From Streptomyces albicerus (lineage in GTDB: Bacteria; Actinomycetota; Actinomycetes; Streptomycetales; Streptomycetaceae): 42,572 nucleotides of DNA. The number at the start of each line of letters is the position of its first letter. Positions within the stretch are counted from its first letter, which is position 1. Under the pieces are notes generated by a model. That model saw nothing but the letters and a program-made list of their open reading frames with translations. It was not told the origin of the DNA and did no database searches. The stretch lies in contig NZ_VWMY01000081.1 of NCBI RefSeq assembly GCF_008905045.1, forward strand, positions 1 to 42,572, read 5' to 3'. Positions 35,265 to 42,572 of this stretch are shown one piece after another. A program made the translations under genes and the position numbers.

Positions 35265-36517
35265 GCACGCCCGGGCAGCCCTCGCCCCTCGGGGAACCCG
35301 GCCCGCGCGTCGATCGCGACCGTCTCGGCCGCCTGCTCGGCGATCCCGACCTCGCCTGGCTGGTCGAGCGCGTCCGACGCCGCATGGAGCGGGACGAACC
35401 CCTCACCGGCCCGGTCACGCTGGCCGCCCCCACCACCGCCGAGCGCGCCGCCGCCGAACGCCTGCTGGGCCGCAGCCCGGGGACCGGACGCTCGCTGACC
35501 GTGCGCCTCGACGCGGCGGACGCCGTGCTGCGCCGCTCCGGCATCAGCCCCGAGGGCCTCGCCACGGCCGTGACCGCCCTCACCGGCCCGGTCACCCGAC
35601 TCGCCGACGTACGCGAACGGGAAGCGAACGCCTGGCAGGACGCCTACGCCCCACTGGCCACGCTGCGACCTGAACTGTCCGAGTGGTCCGAGAAGTTGCG
35701 CAAGGAAGGCCTCGTACGCCGCCTCGCCCGCACCCCGTACGCGGCGAAGACCCTGCTGACCGACGCCGCGACGGCCCTGCGAGCGCTGCCCGCAACCCCT
35801 GCCGTGTCCCTGCCCGCCTTCGCCGCCACCGCGCTCGGCGACGCCCACGCGCTCGACGACACGACCCCGCTCGCCACCATCGTCCTCTCCGGCGTCCGCG
35901 CTCTGACCGGCTTCCCGGACGGCAGCGGAGCCGAATGGCGCCGCGAGGCCTGGGCCTCGGCCGGCGTGCTCAGGGACGCCCTGTCCTCCACCGTGCTCAC
36001 CCTGGGTCTGCAGGGCACCGCCGCTCTGGACTGGATGACCGACACGGGCGAACCGGCCGTCCTGACACTGCGCCAGCTCACCCACAACCCGCCGAGCACG
36101 GCACCTGCGGTCGTGTACGTGTGCGAGAACCCAACCGTCCTGGCCACCGCGGCCGACATCCACGGCCCCACCTGCCCGCCCCTGGTCTGCCTCCAGGGCC
36201 AGCCCTCGGCCGCCGCCCTCACCCTGCTGCGCCACCTGCACACCCACGGCTCCACGCTTCGCTACCACGGCGACTTCGACTGGGGCGGCCTGCGCATCGC
36301 CGACGCCCTGCTGCGCCGCGTCCCCTGGCAGCCCTGGCGCTACACCGCCGCCGACTACCGCACCGCGGCCGCCGCCACGCCCCTGGCCCCACCCCTGACC
36401 GGCACACTGGCCAACGCCGCATGGGATCCCGACCTGCCCCCGGCCCTGACCGAACTCGGGGTGCGCATCGAGGAAGAGGCCCTCCTCGACACGCTCCTCG
36501 CCGACCTTGCGCCCTGA
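35261..36517 (+). CDS. jetD: Wadjet JetD nuclease (DUF3323-DUF2399, TOPRIM)
   Basis: 418 residues, ATG overlapping the jetC stop. N-terminal DUF3323-type part (LAWLVERVRRRMERDEPL, then RSLTVRLDAADAVL), C-terminal DUF2399. The TOPRIM metal site is visible: a conserved Glu in VYVCENP (E289) and the DxD pair in YHGDFDWGG (D338, D340). This subunit cuts plasmid DNA that the JetABC complex has trapped. All expected catalytic acids are present, so the operon looks functional. 36518-37097 after it is non-coding. Confidence 0.9.
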   Translation: MSTPGQPSPLGEPGPRVDRDRLGRLLGDPDLAWLVERVRRRMERDEPLTGPVTLAAPTTAERAAAERLLGRSPGTGRSLTVRLDAADAVLRRSGISPEGLATAVTALTGPVTRLADVREREANAWQDAYAPLATLRPELSEWSEKLRKEGLVRRLARTPYAAKTLLTDAATALRALPATPAVSLPAFAATALGDAHALDDTTPLATIVLSGVRALTGFPDGSGAEWRREAWASAGVLRDALSSTVLTLGLQGTAALDWMTDTGEPAVLTLRQLTHNPPSTAPAVVYVCENPTVLATAADIHGPTCPPLVCLQGQPSAAALTLLRHLHTHGSTLRYHGDFDWGGLRIADALLRRVPWQPWRYTAADYRTAAAATPLAPPLTGTLANAAWDPDLPPALTELGVRIEEEALLDTLLADLAP

Positions 36518-37097
36518 GGCCGTCAGGCAGGTGGAACGTGGACGCGCGCGGCAACGGCCCGGCCGTTCCGGTAGGTAACGCGCCCCTGAGCCATGCGTCC
36601 ATGCAACGCGCTCGATCAGGTGACGGGTCTGGGGATTCCCTTTCACCCCCGCTCCACTCGCCGGGCCCTGGTGGTGCTGCTGGTGTGCGCCGGGTTGTTG
36701 CGGCGCACGAGCGCGGAGGCAGCCGCCGACGCGCAACCTGACCAACGGCCGCCCCGATCCCCCGGCGGCACGCACCCGCCCGTTCGCCCGCCGTCCCCTG
36801 TTTTTCTTCTGCTTTGGGGGCGAGCGCGGGGGTGTGCAGAGGGGGATGTCGGGCTACCGACCACGCCGACGAGGGCGTGGTGACCTGCGGATACGCCGCC
36901 CCAGTGCGGAGAGGAGCGGGAAGGTGTCGGCGGGGATATCGACGCAGGTGTCGGCCCGGTCGAAGGCGGTGTTGTCGCATCGTGACCGTGGTCGGGCCCT
37001 CATGGTCGCAGGTGTGGTCGGGGTTGGCTGCTGCCGTGGCCGGTACACGCGGCGCCGTACCGGATGGTGCCGCCCTGTACAGAGAGGCGGGCCGGCG
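36518..37097. other. Gap after the Wadjet operon, two hairpins, no confident gene
   Basis: 580 bp. It holds AACGGC-ccg-GCCGTT at ~36552-36566, a possible operon terminator, and ACCACGCC/GGCGTGGT at 36860-36881. A minus-strand frame at 36854-37003 (49 residues, including DTCVDIPADTFPLLSAL) has good third-position G/C, but the opposite frame does too, so neither is called. The promoter of the replication-relaxation gene should be in its right half. Confidence 0.4.
36860..36881. terminator. Hairpin ACCACGCC-GGCGTGGT
   Basis: Perfect 8-bp stem with a 6-nt loop gacgag between the Wadjet operon and the replication gene. It could end read-through from upstream or act as an operator. Confidence 0.4.
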
Positions 37098-37997
37098 ATG
37101 ACGGACGTGGATGCGGGCAGTGGGGATCGGTTGGCGTTGGCGGTGCTGGTGCAGTACCGGATGGTCACCACCGAGCAGATGCACCGGGTGATCGCCCCGG
37201 GAGTGCGCAGCGAGCAGACCCGGCGCAGGCTGGCAAAGTTGCGCGAGGAGGGGCTGATCGACCGCATCACCCTGCCTAGGGCCGGGCGGCTGCGGGTGTG
37301 GTTCCCCACCTCCTACGGCGTGCAGGTCGCCTGCGAGTGGCCGGAGTTGCGCGGCCAGCGGCCACCGAAGACAGTGTCCGATCCGACCGCCGCACGGCTG
37401 CGGGTCGGGCACACGCTGACGGTGACCGAGACCGCGCTGGTCTTCCTCGAGGACGCCCGCCGCCGTGGCGAACTGTGCCGGCCGTTGGACTGGATCCCCG
37501 AGGTCTACCACCCCATTGGGGGCGGTGAGGCCGTCATCCCCGACGCGCTCATGTACTACCGGCGCGGCCGTGAGGGCGGCGACGGGTCGATGCTGCGGGC
37601 GTTCGTCGAGGTCGACCGGGCCACTATGGGTCCGGAACGCCTGGCCGCGAAACTCACCGCCTACGCCCGCCTCCACGACTACGTGCCCGCCTCCCCGGGG
37701 CAGCGGCGGCAGATCCCGGGGCAGGAGCCGGAGCAGGAAGCCTGGCGGCGGCACTATCCGCTCTTCCCTCGCCTGTTGTTCGTCCTGGACTGCACCGGCC
37801 CCGCCGGCATCACCACCCGCATCCGAGCCCTGCATGCGGCCGCCAAAGGCCTGGCGTTGCCACTCTTCTTGCACACCGTCCCCGTCCTGGCCGCGGCGCT
37901 GGCAGACTTGCGCACCCAAGGCCCCTCCCAGCCCGTGTGGTACCCCGTCCAGGACCCCGACCGCAGGGTCGCCTGGGGCTGGTCGCCGCATGCGTAG
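37098..37997 (+). CDS. Replication-relaxation family protein
   Basis: 299 residues from the ATG at 37098, preceded by GAGAGG. A frame open from 36834 adds only basic, unrelated residues. Residues ~8-75 are a winged helix (LVQYRMVTTEQMHRVIAPG, then RRRLAKLREEGLIDRI). The middle has the PDALMYYRRG and AFVEVDRATMGPERLAAKL blocks of the replication-relaxation family (PF13814), known from plasmids and integrative elements. A PD-(D/E)xK-like pattern (PDAL ... FVEVDRA) is also visible, as in this family. The C-terminus holds a conserved YPLFPRLLFVLD strand. Its stop is seven bases before the first TGCGCA box of the array downstream, suggesting that it acts on that site. Confidence 0.82.
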   Translation: MTDVDAGSGDRLALAVLVQYRMVTTEQMHRVIAPGVRSEQTRRRLAKLREEGLIDRITLPRAGRLRVWFPTSYGVQVACEWPELRGQRPPKTVSDPTAARLRVGHTLTVTETALVFLEDARRRGELCRPLDWIPEVYHPIGGGEAVIPDALMYYRRGREGGDGSMLRAFVEVDRATMGPERLAAKLTAYARLHDYVPASPGQRRQIPGQEPEQEAWRRHYPLFPRLLFVLDCTGPAGITTRIRALHAAAKGLALPLFLHTVPVLAAALADLRTQGPSQPVWYPVQDPDRRVAWGWSPHA

Positions 37998-38003
37998 ACG
38001 GCT

Positions 38004-38433
38004 TGCGCAGCCGCTGCGCACCAACCACCACCGCCGCGCGGCGGCTGCGCAGATCCAGATCACGGACCGACCACGGCCCCGAAACCCCGACCATGGCCCT
38101 GACCACAGCGATGCGCAACCGACTGCACACTGCATGCGCAGCACGCATGGACGGCTGCCCAGTCAGCGCACGCAGGCGAAGAGGAGTCTGCGCAGCCGCC
38201 CACCTACCTGCCGTGGTCGTGCGCATGGTCGCCCCAGCCGACGGGCCCACCACACGTCTGCCACACCCTGCGTGTCACCAAGTGCGTGGTGATTGCGCAT
38301 CGTTGGACGGGCGATGCGCACCCGACTACACGACCGGCCGGGGATCTGCGCAGTCGGGAGTGCGGACGGTGCCTGCGTGCCATCGCGCGGGTTGCGTAAT
38401 TGGATTGCGCAGCCCCGCGCGCCGCACTGCGCA
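38004..38433. repeat. Array of 12 TGCGCA boxes: candidate iteron origin or partition site
   Basis: Exact TGCGCA copies start at 38004, 38015, 38046, 38112, 38135, 38189, 38220, 38294, 38315, 38347, 38406 and 38428. Seven are followed by G (TGCGCAG), and near-matches TGCGTA occur at 37991 and 38393. Chance would give well under one copy in 430 bp at this base composition. Most spacings are near whole helical turns (11, 31, 54, 31, 74, 21, 32, 22). The region is non-coding. It fits binding sites for a replication or partition protein, most simply the adjacent replication-relaxation protein. Confidence 0.65.
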
Positions 38434-38624
38434 GGTACCCAAGCCCGGATGCGCTGGCTACAGATCCCGGCGGGCGGGCGTCAGCAGATTCTGGTACGGC
38501 GGGAAACGGGCTCACCGGTCGACTCGGTTTCGTGATGGCTTCAAGTAACACGAGCCGGTCGACAGACCCGAGACTCCGCCACCCACGACGACCGTCCCGC
38601 CATTCAACGATCGTCCCTTCGCCC

Positions 38625-38846
38625 TCAGATCAATCCGTCCGCGATCCCCCCGACCAGCGCCCGCACCGCCGACCGCGAGAACACCAGCGGCCGAAGGCCG
38701 ACATCCTTGGAGTCGCGCACAGCCATCTGGGACCCAAGGTCTGCGATCTCCACACAGTCGTTCGCACCCCCGCTGTATGAGCTCTTCCGCCACCGCGCGA
38801 GCGCGAAGTCGACGTACAGCGGAACGGTGGTGCGGGGCGTGCTCAC
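38625..38846 (-). CDS. DUF397 domain protein
   Basis: 73 residues. GTG at 38846 overlaps the TGA of the upstream DUF5753 gene (GTGA). The DUF397 signature is complete: ARWRKSSYSGGANDCVEIAD, then MAVRDSKDVGLRPLVFSRSA. In Streptomyces such proteins are always paired with XRE/DUF5753 regulators, and in some cases act as the small partner of a toxin-antitoxin-like or developmental switch (WhiJ/Scr1 type). The overlap shows that the two are co-translated. Confidence 0.88.
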   Translation of the reverse strand: MSTPRTTVPLYVDFALARWRKSSYSGGANDCVEIADLGSQMAVRDSKDVGLRPLVFSRSAVRALVGGIADGLI

Positions 38847-39724
38847 TGATCCAGCTCCTTGCTGATTCGCGCGATTCGGGTGCGGGTCTCCGACGGATCG
38901 AGGGCGCAGGCTCTCAACTGGTCGAAGATCTCTGTGTAGTTGTCGACGTCGTCCGCGGCTTCGAGGTACACGGAGTTCTTGGGGTTCTCCAGCCACACCA
39001 GGTTCGGCGTGGGGTCGGAGAAGGTCAGGATGACGAACGGGCCGTACAAGCCCGGATGCGCGCCGAGCTCGAACGGCAGCAGCTGCACGGTGGTGTTCGG
39101 CTGCTCGCTCGTCTCCATCAGCTTGCGCAGCTGGTCGCGCATGACCTCGGCCGAGCCGATCGTGCGGCGCAGTACCGCCTCGTCGAGGATGGCCCAGAGC
39201 TTGGCCGGCTGTTCGCCGCCGAGGCGGCTGTTCTGCCGCTCCATACGGACCTTGACCAGGGACTCCACCTGGGGCGCGGTGAGCTCCATGCGCATCTGGG
39301 AGATGACGGCGCGCGCGTAGTCCTCGGTCTGGAGCAGGCCGGGGACGAGCATCGGCTGGTAGTTGGCCATCGAGACCGCGCCGGCCTCCAGCGCCAGATA
39401 GCCGTCATACCGGGTCGCGGTCAGGACCGTGGAGTACTTCCGCCACCACGGCTTCTGCTGCTCCTTGTCGGCCCGTACCAGGTCGAGTACGTCGGCACGC
39501 TGGGCCGGGTCCTCGACGCCGTAGCAGTCGAGTAGCGCCCGGACGAGGACCGGTGTCGTGCCGCGCTCGCCGGTCTCGATGCGGCTCAACGATCCCTGGT
39601 TGATCTCGATCTGCTCGGCCACCTCGGTGAGCGTCAGCCCGGCAGCGTCGCGCAACTCACGCAAGCGCGCGGCGAGTTGGCGACGGTACACGGACTGCGG
39701 GACCAGGCTCCTCTTCAAGGCCAT
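38843..39724 (-). CDS. XRE-type HTH regulator with DUF5753 domain (Scr1/WhiJ-like)
   Basis: 293 residues from the ATG at 39724 (GGAGAG nine bases upstream); an upstream ATG at 39748 adds eight residues. The helix-turn-helix spans about residues 15-65 (LRELRDAAGLTLTEVAEQIE, then INQGSLSRIETGERG). The DUF5753 domain follows, with YLALEAGAVSMANYQPMLVP, GLLQTEDYARAVI and the late LGAHPGLYGPFVILTF block. It usually represses its own promoter and acts with the coupled DUF397 protein; direct repeats in the divergent gap are candidate operators. Confidence 0.9.
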   Translation of the reverse strand: MALKRSLVPQSVYRRQLAARLRELRDAAGLTLTEVAEQIEINQGSLSRIETGERGTTPVLVRALLDCYGVEDPAQRADVLDLVRADKEQQKPWWRKYSTVLTATRYDGYLALEAGAVSMANYQPMLVPGLLQTEDYARAVISQMRMELTAPQVESLVKVRMERQNSRLGGEQPAKLWAILDEAVLRRTIGSAEVMRDQLRKLMETSEQPNTTVQLLPFELGAHPGLYGPFVILTFSDPTPNLVWLENPKNSVYLEAADDVDNYTEIFDQLRACALDPSETRTRIARISKELDQ

Positions 39725-39787
39725 GGCGGAAGTCTCTCCGGCGAGCACGAGCGCGACAACCCATACGAGTCAACTTCACCAGACATA

Positions 39788-39823
39788 TTGCCTAGTTCAC
39801 TGTGCCCGCGGCATTCTGCCTAG
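39788..39823. promoter_or_regulatory. Direct repeats TTGCCTAG / CTGCCTAG in the divergent promoter region
   Basis: TTGCCTAG at 39788-39795 and CTGCCTAG at 39816-39823, 28 bp apart, each followed by a TCAC-like end (TTCAC, GGTCAC). They lie between the DUF5753 regulator (minus) and the TPR regulator (plus). Likely operators for the HTH protein; alternatively -10-like elements. Confidence 0.4.
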
Positions 39824-39916
39824 GGTCACGACGCGTGTCCGCCGAACCAGACATGCGCCTCCATCGACCGCAGGACGGTGCGCCCCGCCCGGCCCGCCGC
39901 ACCAGGAGGGTGTGCC

Positions 39917-41239
39917 ATGCCCCGGACGACGTTGTTCCGGCAGTTAGCTCAGCAACGACACCTGACGACGTACGAGGCGTTCGCGGCGCAGTTCGAGCGG
40001 TCGGCCATCAGGCTCGCGGAGCGCGACGGCGACCGGCGACTCGCTTCGCTGCGGGTGTCCTCCCGGCAGTTCGACCGTTGGCTCGGCGGGGAGTTGCAGA
40101 CGCTGCCGCGGCCGGACGCCTGCCGGGTGCTGGAGCACATGTTGGGCAGACCTGTCGCCGAGCTGTTCGCCGTGCCGGGTGGCCAACGCGAGCTGCGTAC
40201 GAAGCCGTCCGCCACCCGTGCGACGCCTGGTCCCCACCTCGCTCAAGACTCTGGGGACAACCCCTTCGAGATCGTCGCCCGCGCCCGCCAGCTCACTGCC
40301 AGCAACGCAGACGACGCCACGCTCGCCTTCCTCGGCTCCTCTCTGGAGAGCATCACCGACCGCTATGAGCAGGACGGCCCGTACGCACTGCGCGCCGAGG
40401 CGCGAGGTCTGCGGCAACTCGCGCACGCTCTCCTCGACGGCCGCCAGCCCCCGCGCGCCCGCCAGGAACTCTTCCGCCTTGCCGCCCGGGCCTCTGGCTT
40501 GCTCGGCTACATGGCCGTCAACACCGGTGACTTCACTCTCGCGGAGGCGTACTGCACTGAAGCCGTGGACCTCAGCCGAGCAATCAACGACCTGGATACC
40601 GAGTTGTGGGCCAGCGGCACCCTGTCCTTCGAGCTCTATTACGCCGGCCGGTACGCCGAAGCCGACGCGTGCGCCGCGGCGGCAGTGGAGCGCGCCCCGC
40701 GCAGCCCTCAGTCCATCCGCCTCCTCGTCAACGGCCAGGCGCGCGCCCTCGCGAAGACCGGCGACCGCCGCACCGCCGGGCAGGCCGTCGGCCAGGCCCT
40801 CGACCTCTCCGACCGGCACGACGTCCCGCCCGGACTCACCTCGTGTATCTCCTTCGAGCCGTACGGACAGGCCCGGACCCTGGCCAACGCCGTTACCGCG
40901 CACGTCTCGCTCCACGACACCGCCCGCGCGCTGCGCGACGCCGACCGCATCGACGACCTCGTCGAGCACTCCGACTCCGCGTGGAGCCGCGCGCTCGTAC
41001 GCCTCGACGTCTCTGCTGCCCTGCTCAGCGAGCGCGCCCCCGACCTCGACCACGCCTTGGAGCTCGGCCGGGAGGCGCTGCGGCTGTGCGGCGATTCGCC
41101 GATCAGATCGGTCTGGCAGCGCTCCCAAGAGCTGTACGAGCAGGCCAGGTCATGGCGGAAGCACCCGGCGGTGGGCGACTATGGCGACGAGTTCCGCGCC
41201 TGGAGCTCACAGCCAGCCGTCCTGGCCTTGTCGTCGTGA
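39917..41239 (+). CDS. Regulator-like protein with TPR repeats
   Basis: 440 residues from the ATG at 39917 (GGAGGG eight bases upstream). Residues ~1-80 resemble a degenerate HTH segment (TTYEAFAAQFERSAIRLAE, then SSRQFDRWLGGELQTLPRPD, ACRVLEHMLGRPVAELF), as in Streptomyces XRE regulators. The rest is TPR-like helices (GYMAVNTGDFTLAEAYCTEA, LSFELYYAGRYAEADACAAA). Such proteins often sit beside 2H phosphoesterases and DUF397 modules in this genus. It is transcribed away from the DUF5753 gene and 59 bp before the 2H gene. Confidence 0.78.
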   Translation: MPRTTLFRQLAQQRHLTTYEAFAAQFERSAIRLAERDGDRRLASLRVSSRQFDRWLGGELQTLPRPDACRVLEHMLGRPVAELFAVPGGQRELRTKPSATRATPGPHLAQDSGDNPFEIVARARQLTASNADDATLAFLGSSLESITDRYEQDGPYALRAEARGLRQLAHALLDGRQPPRARQELFRLAARASGLLGYMAVNTGDFTLAEAYCTEAVDLSRAINDLDTELWASGTLSFELYYAGRYAEADACAAAAVERAPRSPQSIRLLVNGQARALAKTGDRRTAGQAVGQALDLSDRHDVPPGLTSCISFEPYGQARTLANAVTAHVSLHDTARALRDADRIDDLVEHSDSAWSRALVRLDVSAALLSERAPDLDHALELGREALRLCGDSPIRSVWQRSQELYEQARSWRKHPAVGDYGDEFRAWSSQPAVLALSS

Positions 41240-41298
41240 CCTCGGGCTCCAAGGATTCGAGGGACTCAAGGGCGGTGTGATTCCGAAGGAGTACGCGG

Positions 41299-42003
41299 GT
41301 GCCCCTGCTCACCGCCGATCCCGCCGCGTTCCCCGCCGAGCCCCCGGCCGACCCGCGCGACCCGGACGTCATCGCGGCGCACGACTGGGCGGCTTTCAGC
41401 GCGCTGGACGAGATGGTGGACCATTGGGCCCGCCCCGGCTGGAGCGACGGCAGCCGGGCGTACTACTGGATGCTGACCTTCCCCGGCCACCAGCAGCTCA
41501 CCGCGCTCGCCCTGCGCTGCCAGCAGGCCCTCGCGCCGCTCGGCCTCGACCCGGTGCCGGCGGACGGGCTGCACCTCACGCTCGCCCGGGTCGGGGCCCC
41601 CGACGCGGTCACCGCGGGGCAGCTGGAGAACCTCGTCCGGTCGGTGGAGCCGACACCGACCGCCCCCTTCTCCATATGGGCCATCCCGCTGGCCGGATCC
41701 CGCGGGGCGGTACGTCTCTCCGTCGGCCCGTGGCAGCCGCTGCTCCACCTGCACGCCGCTCTGACCGAGGCCGCCCGCACCGCAGGGCTGACGCCGAAGA
41801 AGCCGACCGCGATCTTCCGGCCGCACCTGAGCCTGGCGTACAACAACCGTCGGCGGGCCGCCGCCCCGGTGGTCGAAACCGTCGCCCTACTACGGACTCT
41901 GCCGCCCGCCGAGCTTTCCGTCGCCACCGTCGAACTGGTCGAACTCCGCCGCGATGGCCGACAGTACAAGTGGGACGTACTGAACAGCCTGCCCCTCACA
42001 TAG
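41299..42003 (+). CDS. 2H phosphoesterase (2'-5' RNA ligase family)
   Basis: 234 residues; GTG start with GAAGGAG seven bases upstream. Two HxT/S motifs, HLT at 92-94 (GLHLTLARV) and HLS at 176-178 (RPHLSLAY), define the 2H superfamily, which hydrolyses or ligates 2'-5' and cyclic phosphates. Both histidines are present, so it should be active. Close to the end of the TPR regulator and co-directional, possibly one operon. Its stop overlaps the end of the opposing ATPase gene by 8 bp. Confidence 0.82.
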   Translation: MPLLTADPAAFPAEPPADPRDPDVIAAHDWAAFSALDEMVDHWARPGWSDGSRAYYWMLTFPGHQQLTALALRCQQALAPLGLDPVPADGLHLTLARVGAPDAVTAGQLENLVRSVEPTPTAPFSIWAIPLAGSRGAVRLSVGPWQPLLHLHAALTEAARTAGLTPKKPTAIFRPHLSLAYNNRRRAAAPVVETVALLRTLPPAELSVATVELVELRRDGRQYKWDVLNSLPLT

Positions 42004-42499
42004 CCTCGCGGCCATCCAGCTCGACGACCGCGACGACCACTTTCCCAATGGCCGTCGGCTGTGCGAACCACTCGGCCGTCAGCTCATCAACGATCCGGAG
42101 CCCCCGGCCGCCCAGATCGTCGTGCGAGACGTCCTTCCGCGGACGCACGCTGTCGGCGTCCGCATCCGCGTCGTGCACCGACACGACCGCGACGTCCCGG
42201 TAGACCTCGACGCTGATGCAGTCCGGGCCGGTGACGGTGTGCCGCACCGCGTTGCCCACCAACTCGGAGGCGATAAGCACCGCGTCGTCGACAACCGAGG
42301 CCGGCGCATGGCCGTCGAGGGTCTGGCGGACCTGATCGCGTGCGTGGGGCAGCGGTTCTGCCTCCTCGGCGAGGTTCATCCAACAGCGCCGTACCAGTTC
42401 CCGCGCTACGGCGTGATCGTGATCTGTGCCTGCTCCATACACCGTCTCGTCACGCTCCCGGTCGATGACTCTGGGATCGACCAGTCTCTTGGGGCGCAT
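41996..42499 (-). CDS. RsbW-like ATP-binding (anti-sigma-type) protein
   Basis: About 167 residues from the ATG at 42499; the frame is open to 42553, so the start is uncertain and no strong RBS is seen. The GHKL ATPase signatures are present: N box DAVLIASELVGNAVRHTVTG and G2-like DDLGGRGLRIVDELTAEW. Single-domain GHKL proteins of this type are common in Streptomyces, where they act as serine kinases on anti-sigma antagonists or simply bind ATP. No sensor domain is attached. Confidence 0.85.
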   Translation of the reverse strand: MRPKRLVDPRVIDRERDETVYGAGTDHDHAVARELVRRCWMNLAEEAEPLPHARDQVRQTLDGHAPASVVDDAVLIASELVGNAVRHTVTGPDCISVEVYRDVAVVSVHDADADADSVRPRKDVSHDDLGGRGLRIVDELTAEWFAQPTAIGKVVVAVVELDGREAM

Positions 42500-42572
42500 G
42501 AGGCGGCGGTACGCCGCGCCTCCGCCCCTTCGCCACCACGAAACGGCGGACAAACGGCGGAGGCGCGGCGTA

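Noticed and set aside
33599..36517. A 972-residue plus-strand frame that contains jetD in frame
   Set aside because: The first ~550 residues are an out-of-frame reading of jetC. jetD has its own ATG overlapping the jetC stop, so this is not a fusion.
36219..38144. A 641-residue minus-strand frame over jetD and the replication gene
   Set aside because: Low complexity, no family resemblance; the opposite strand carries clear genes.
38004..38433. CRISPR array in the TGCGCA region
   Set aside because: The repeated unit is only 6-7 bp with irregular spacing; no 25-35-bp repeats and no cas genes.
1..42572. tRNA or att site marking an integrated element
   Set aside because: I searched for T-loop-like GGTTCGAATCC strings and found none in a tRNA context; no clear direct-repeat boundaries are visible in the window.

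Overview
The window is high-GC actinobacterial DNA, almost certainly a Streptomyces or close relative. Evidence: coding regions have strong G/C third-position bias, many starts are GTG, and several families are typical of the genus (LAL-type LuxR regulator, DUF397/DUF5753 pair, RsbW-like ATPase, DUF6461, replication-relaxation protein). The gene content is accessory: conserved single genes are mixed with many truncated or decayed ones, as expected of a chromosome arm or genomic island. I see no tRNA, rRNA or CRISPR array.

Layout. 1-2.1 kb: 3' part of a LuxR-family regulator, a strong hairpin, then a truncated NADH-dehydrogenase-like flavoprotein. 3-9 kb: a small secreted protein, a 7-TM membrane protein, a beta-family (PF14350-like) protein, an unknown protein and a DUF6461 protein. 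9-15 kb: a DUF1152 protein with an eroded N-terminus, a DHA2 drug exporter divergent from an ArsR-type regulator, a 5'-truncated condensation-fold acyltransferase, and a MerR regulator followed by a quinone oxidoreductase with a dyad operator-like promoter. 15-17.5 kb: a membrane-anchored P-loop NTPase with C-terminal TPR-like repeats. 17.5-19.2 kb: a gene graveyard with an IS5-type transposase remnant, a D-amino-acid-oxidase remnant and a DUF2075 helicase remnant, plus an unlisted 37-residue membrane peptide gene. 19.3-22 kb: an HSL-type esterase and a Tat/lipobox beta-propeller lipoprotein. 22.1-28 kb: a DUF397 remnant, a large membrane-anchored STAND-like NTPase with WD40-like repeats, a DUF932 N-terminal fragment and two small membrane proteins.

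The best-defined system is at 28.2-36.5 kb: four translationally coupled genes (each overlapping the next by 4 bp) encoding DUF2397, DUF2398, an SMC/MukB-like ATPase and a DUF3323/DUF2399 TOPRIM protein. This is a Wadjet (JetABCD) anti-plasmid operon. The 3' end of jetC contains a GGGGGTCCCCCC-type repeat of a kind I remember as widespread in Streptomyces genomes; it is read through in frame as a low-complexity tail. Next comes a replication-relaxation family protein (37.1-38.0 kb). Directly downstream lies a 430-bp non-coding stretch holding twelve exact copies of the palindrome TGCGCA, which looks like an iteron-type origin or partition site. The end of the window holds a DUF5753/DUF397 pair, a divergent TPR regulator, a 2H phosphoesterase and an RsbW-like ATPase.

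The most interesting possibility is that a plasmid-restricting Wadjet operon sits next to a replication module with its own iteron cluster, suggesting a mobile or formerly autonomous element that carries its own anti-plasmid defence. The two large membrane-anchored NTPases (TPR and WD40) are candidates for further defence or signalling genes, but nothing in the sequence proves that.
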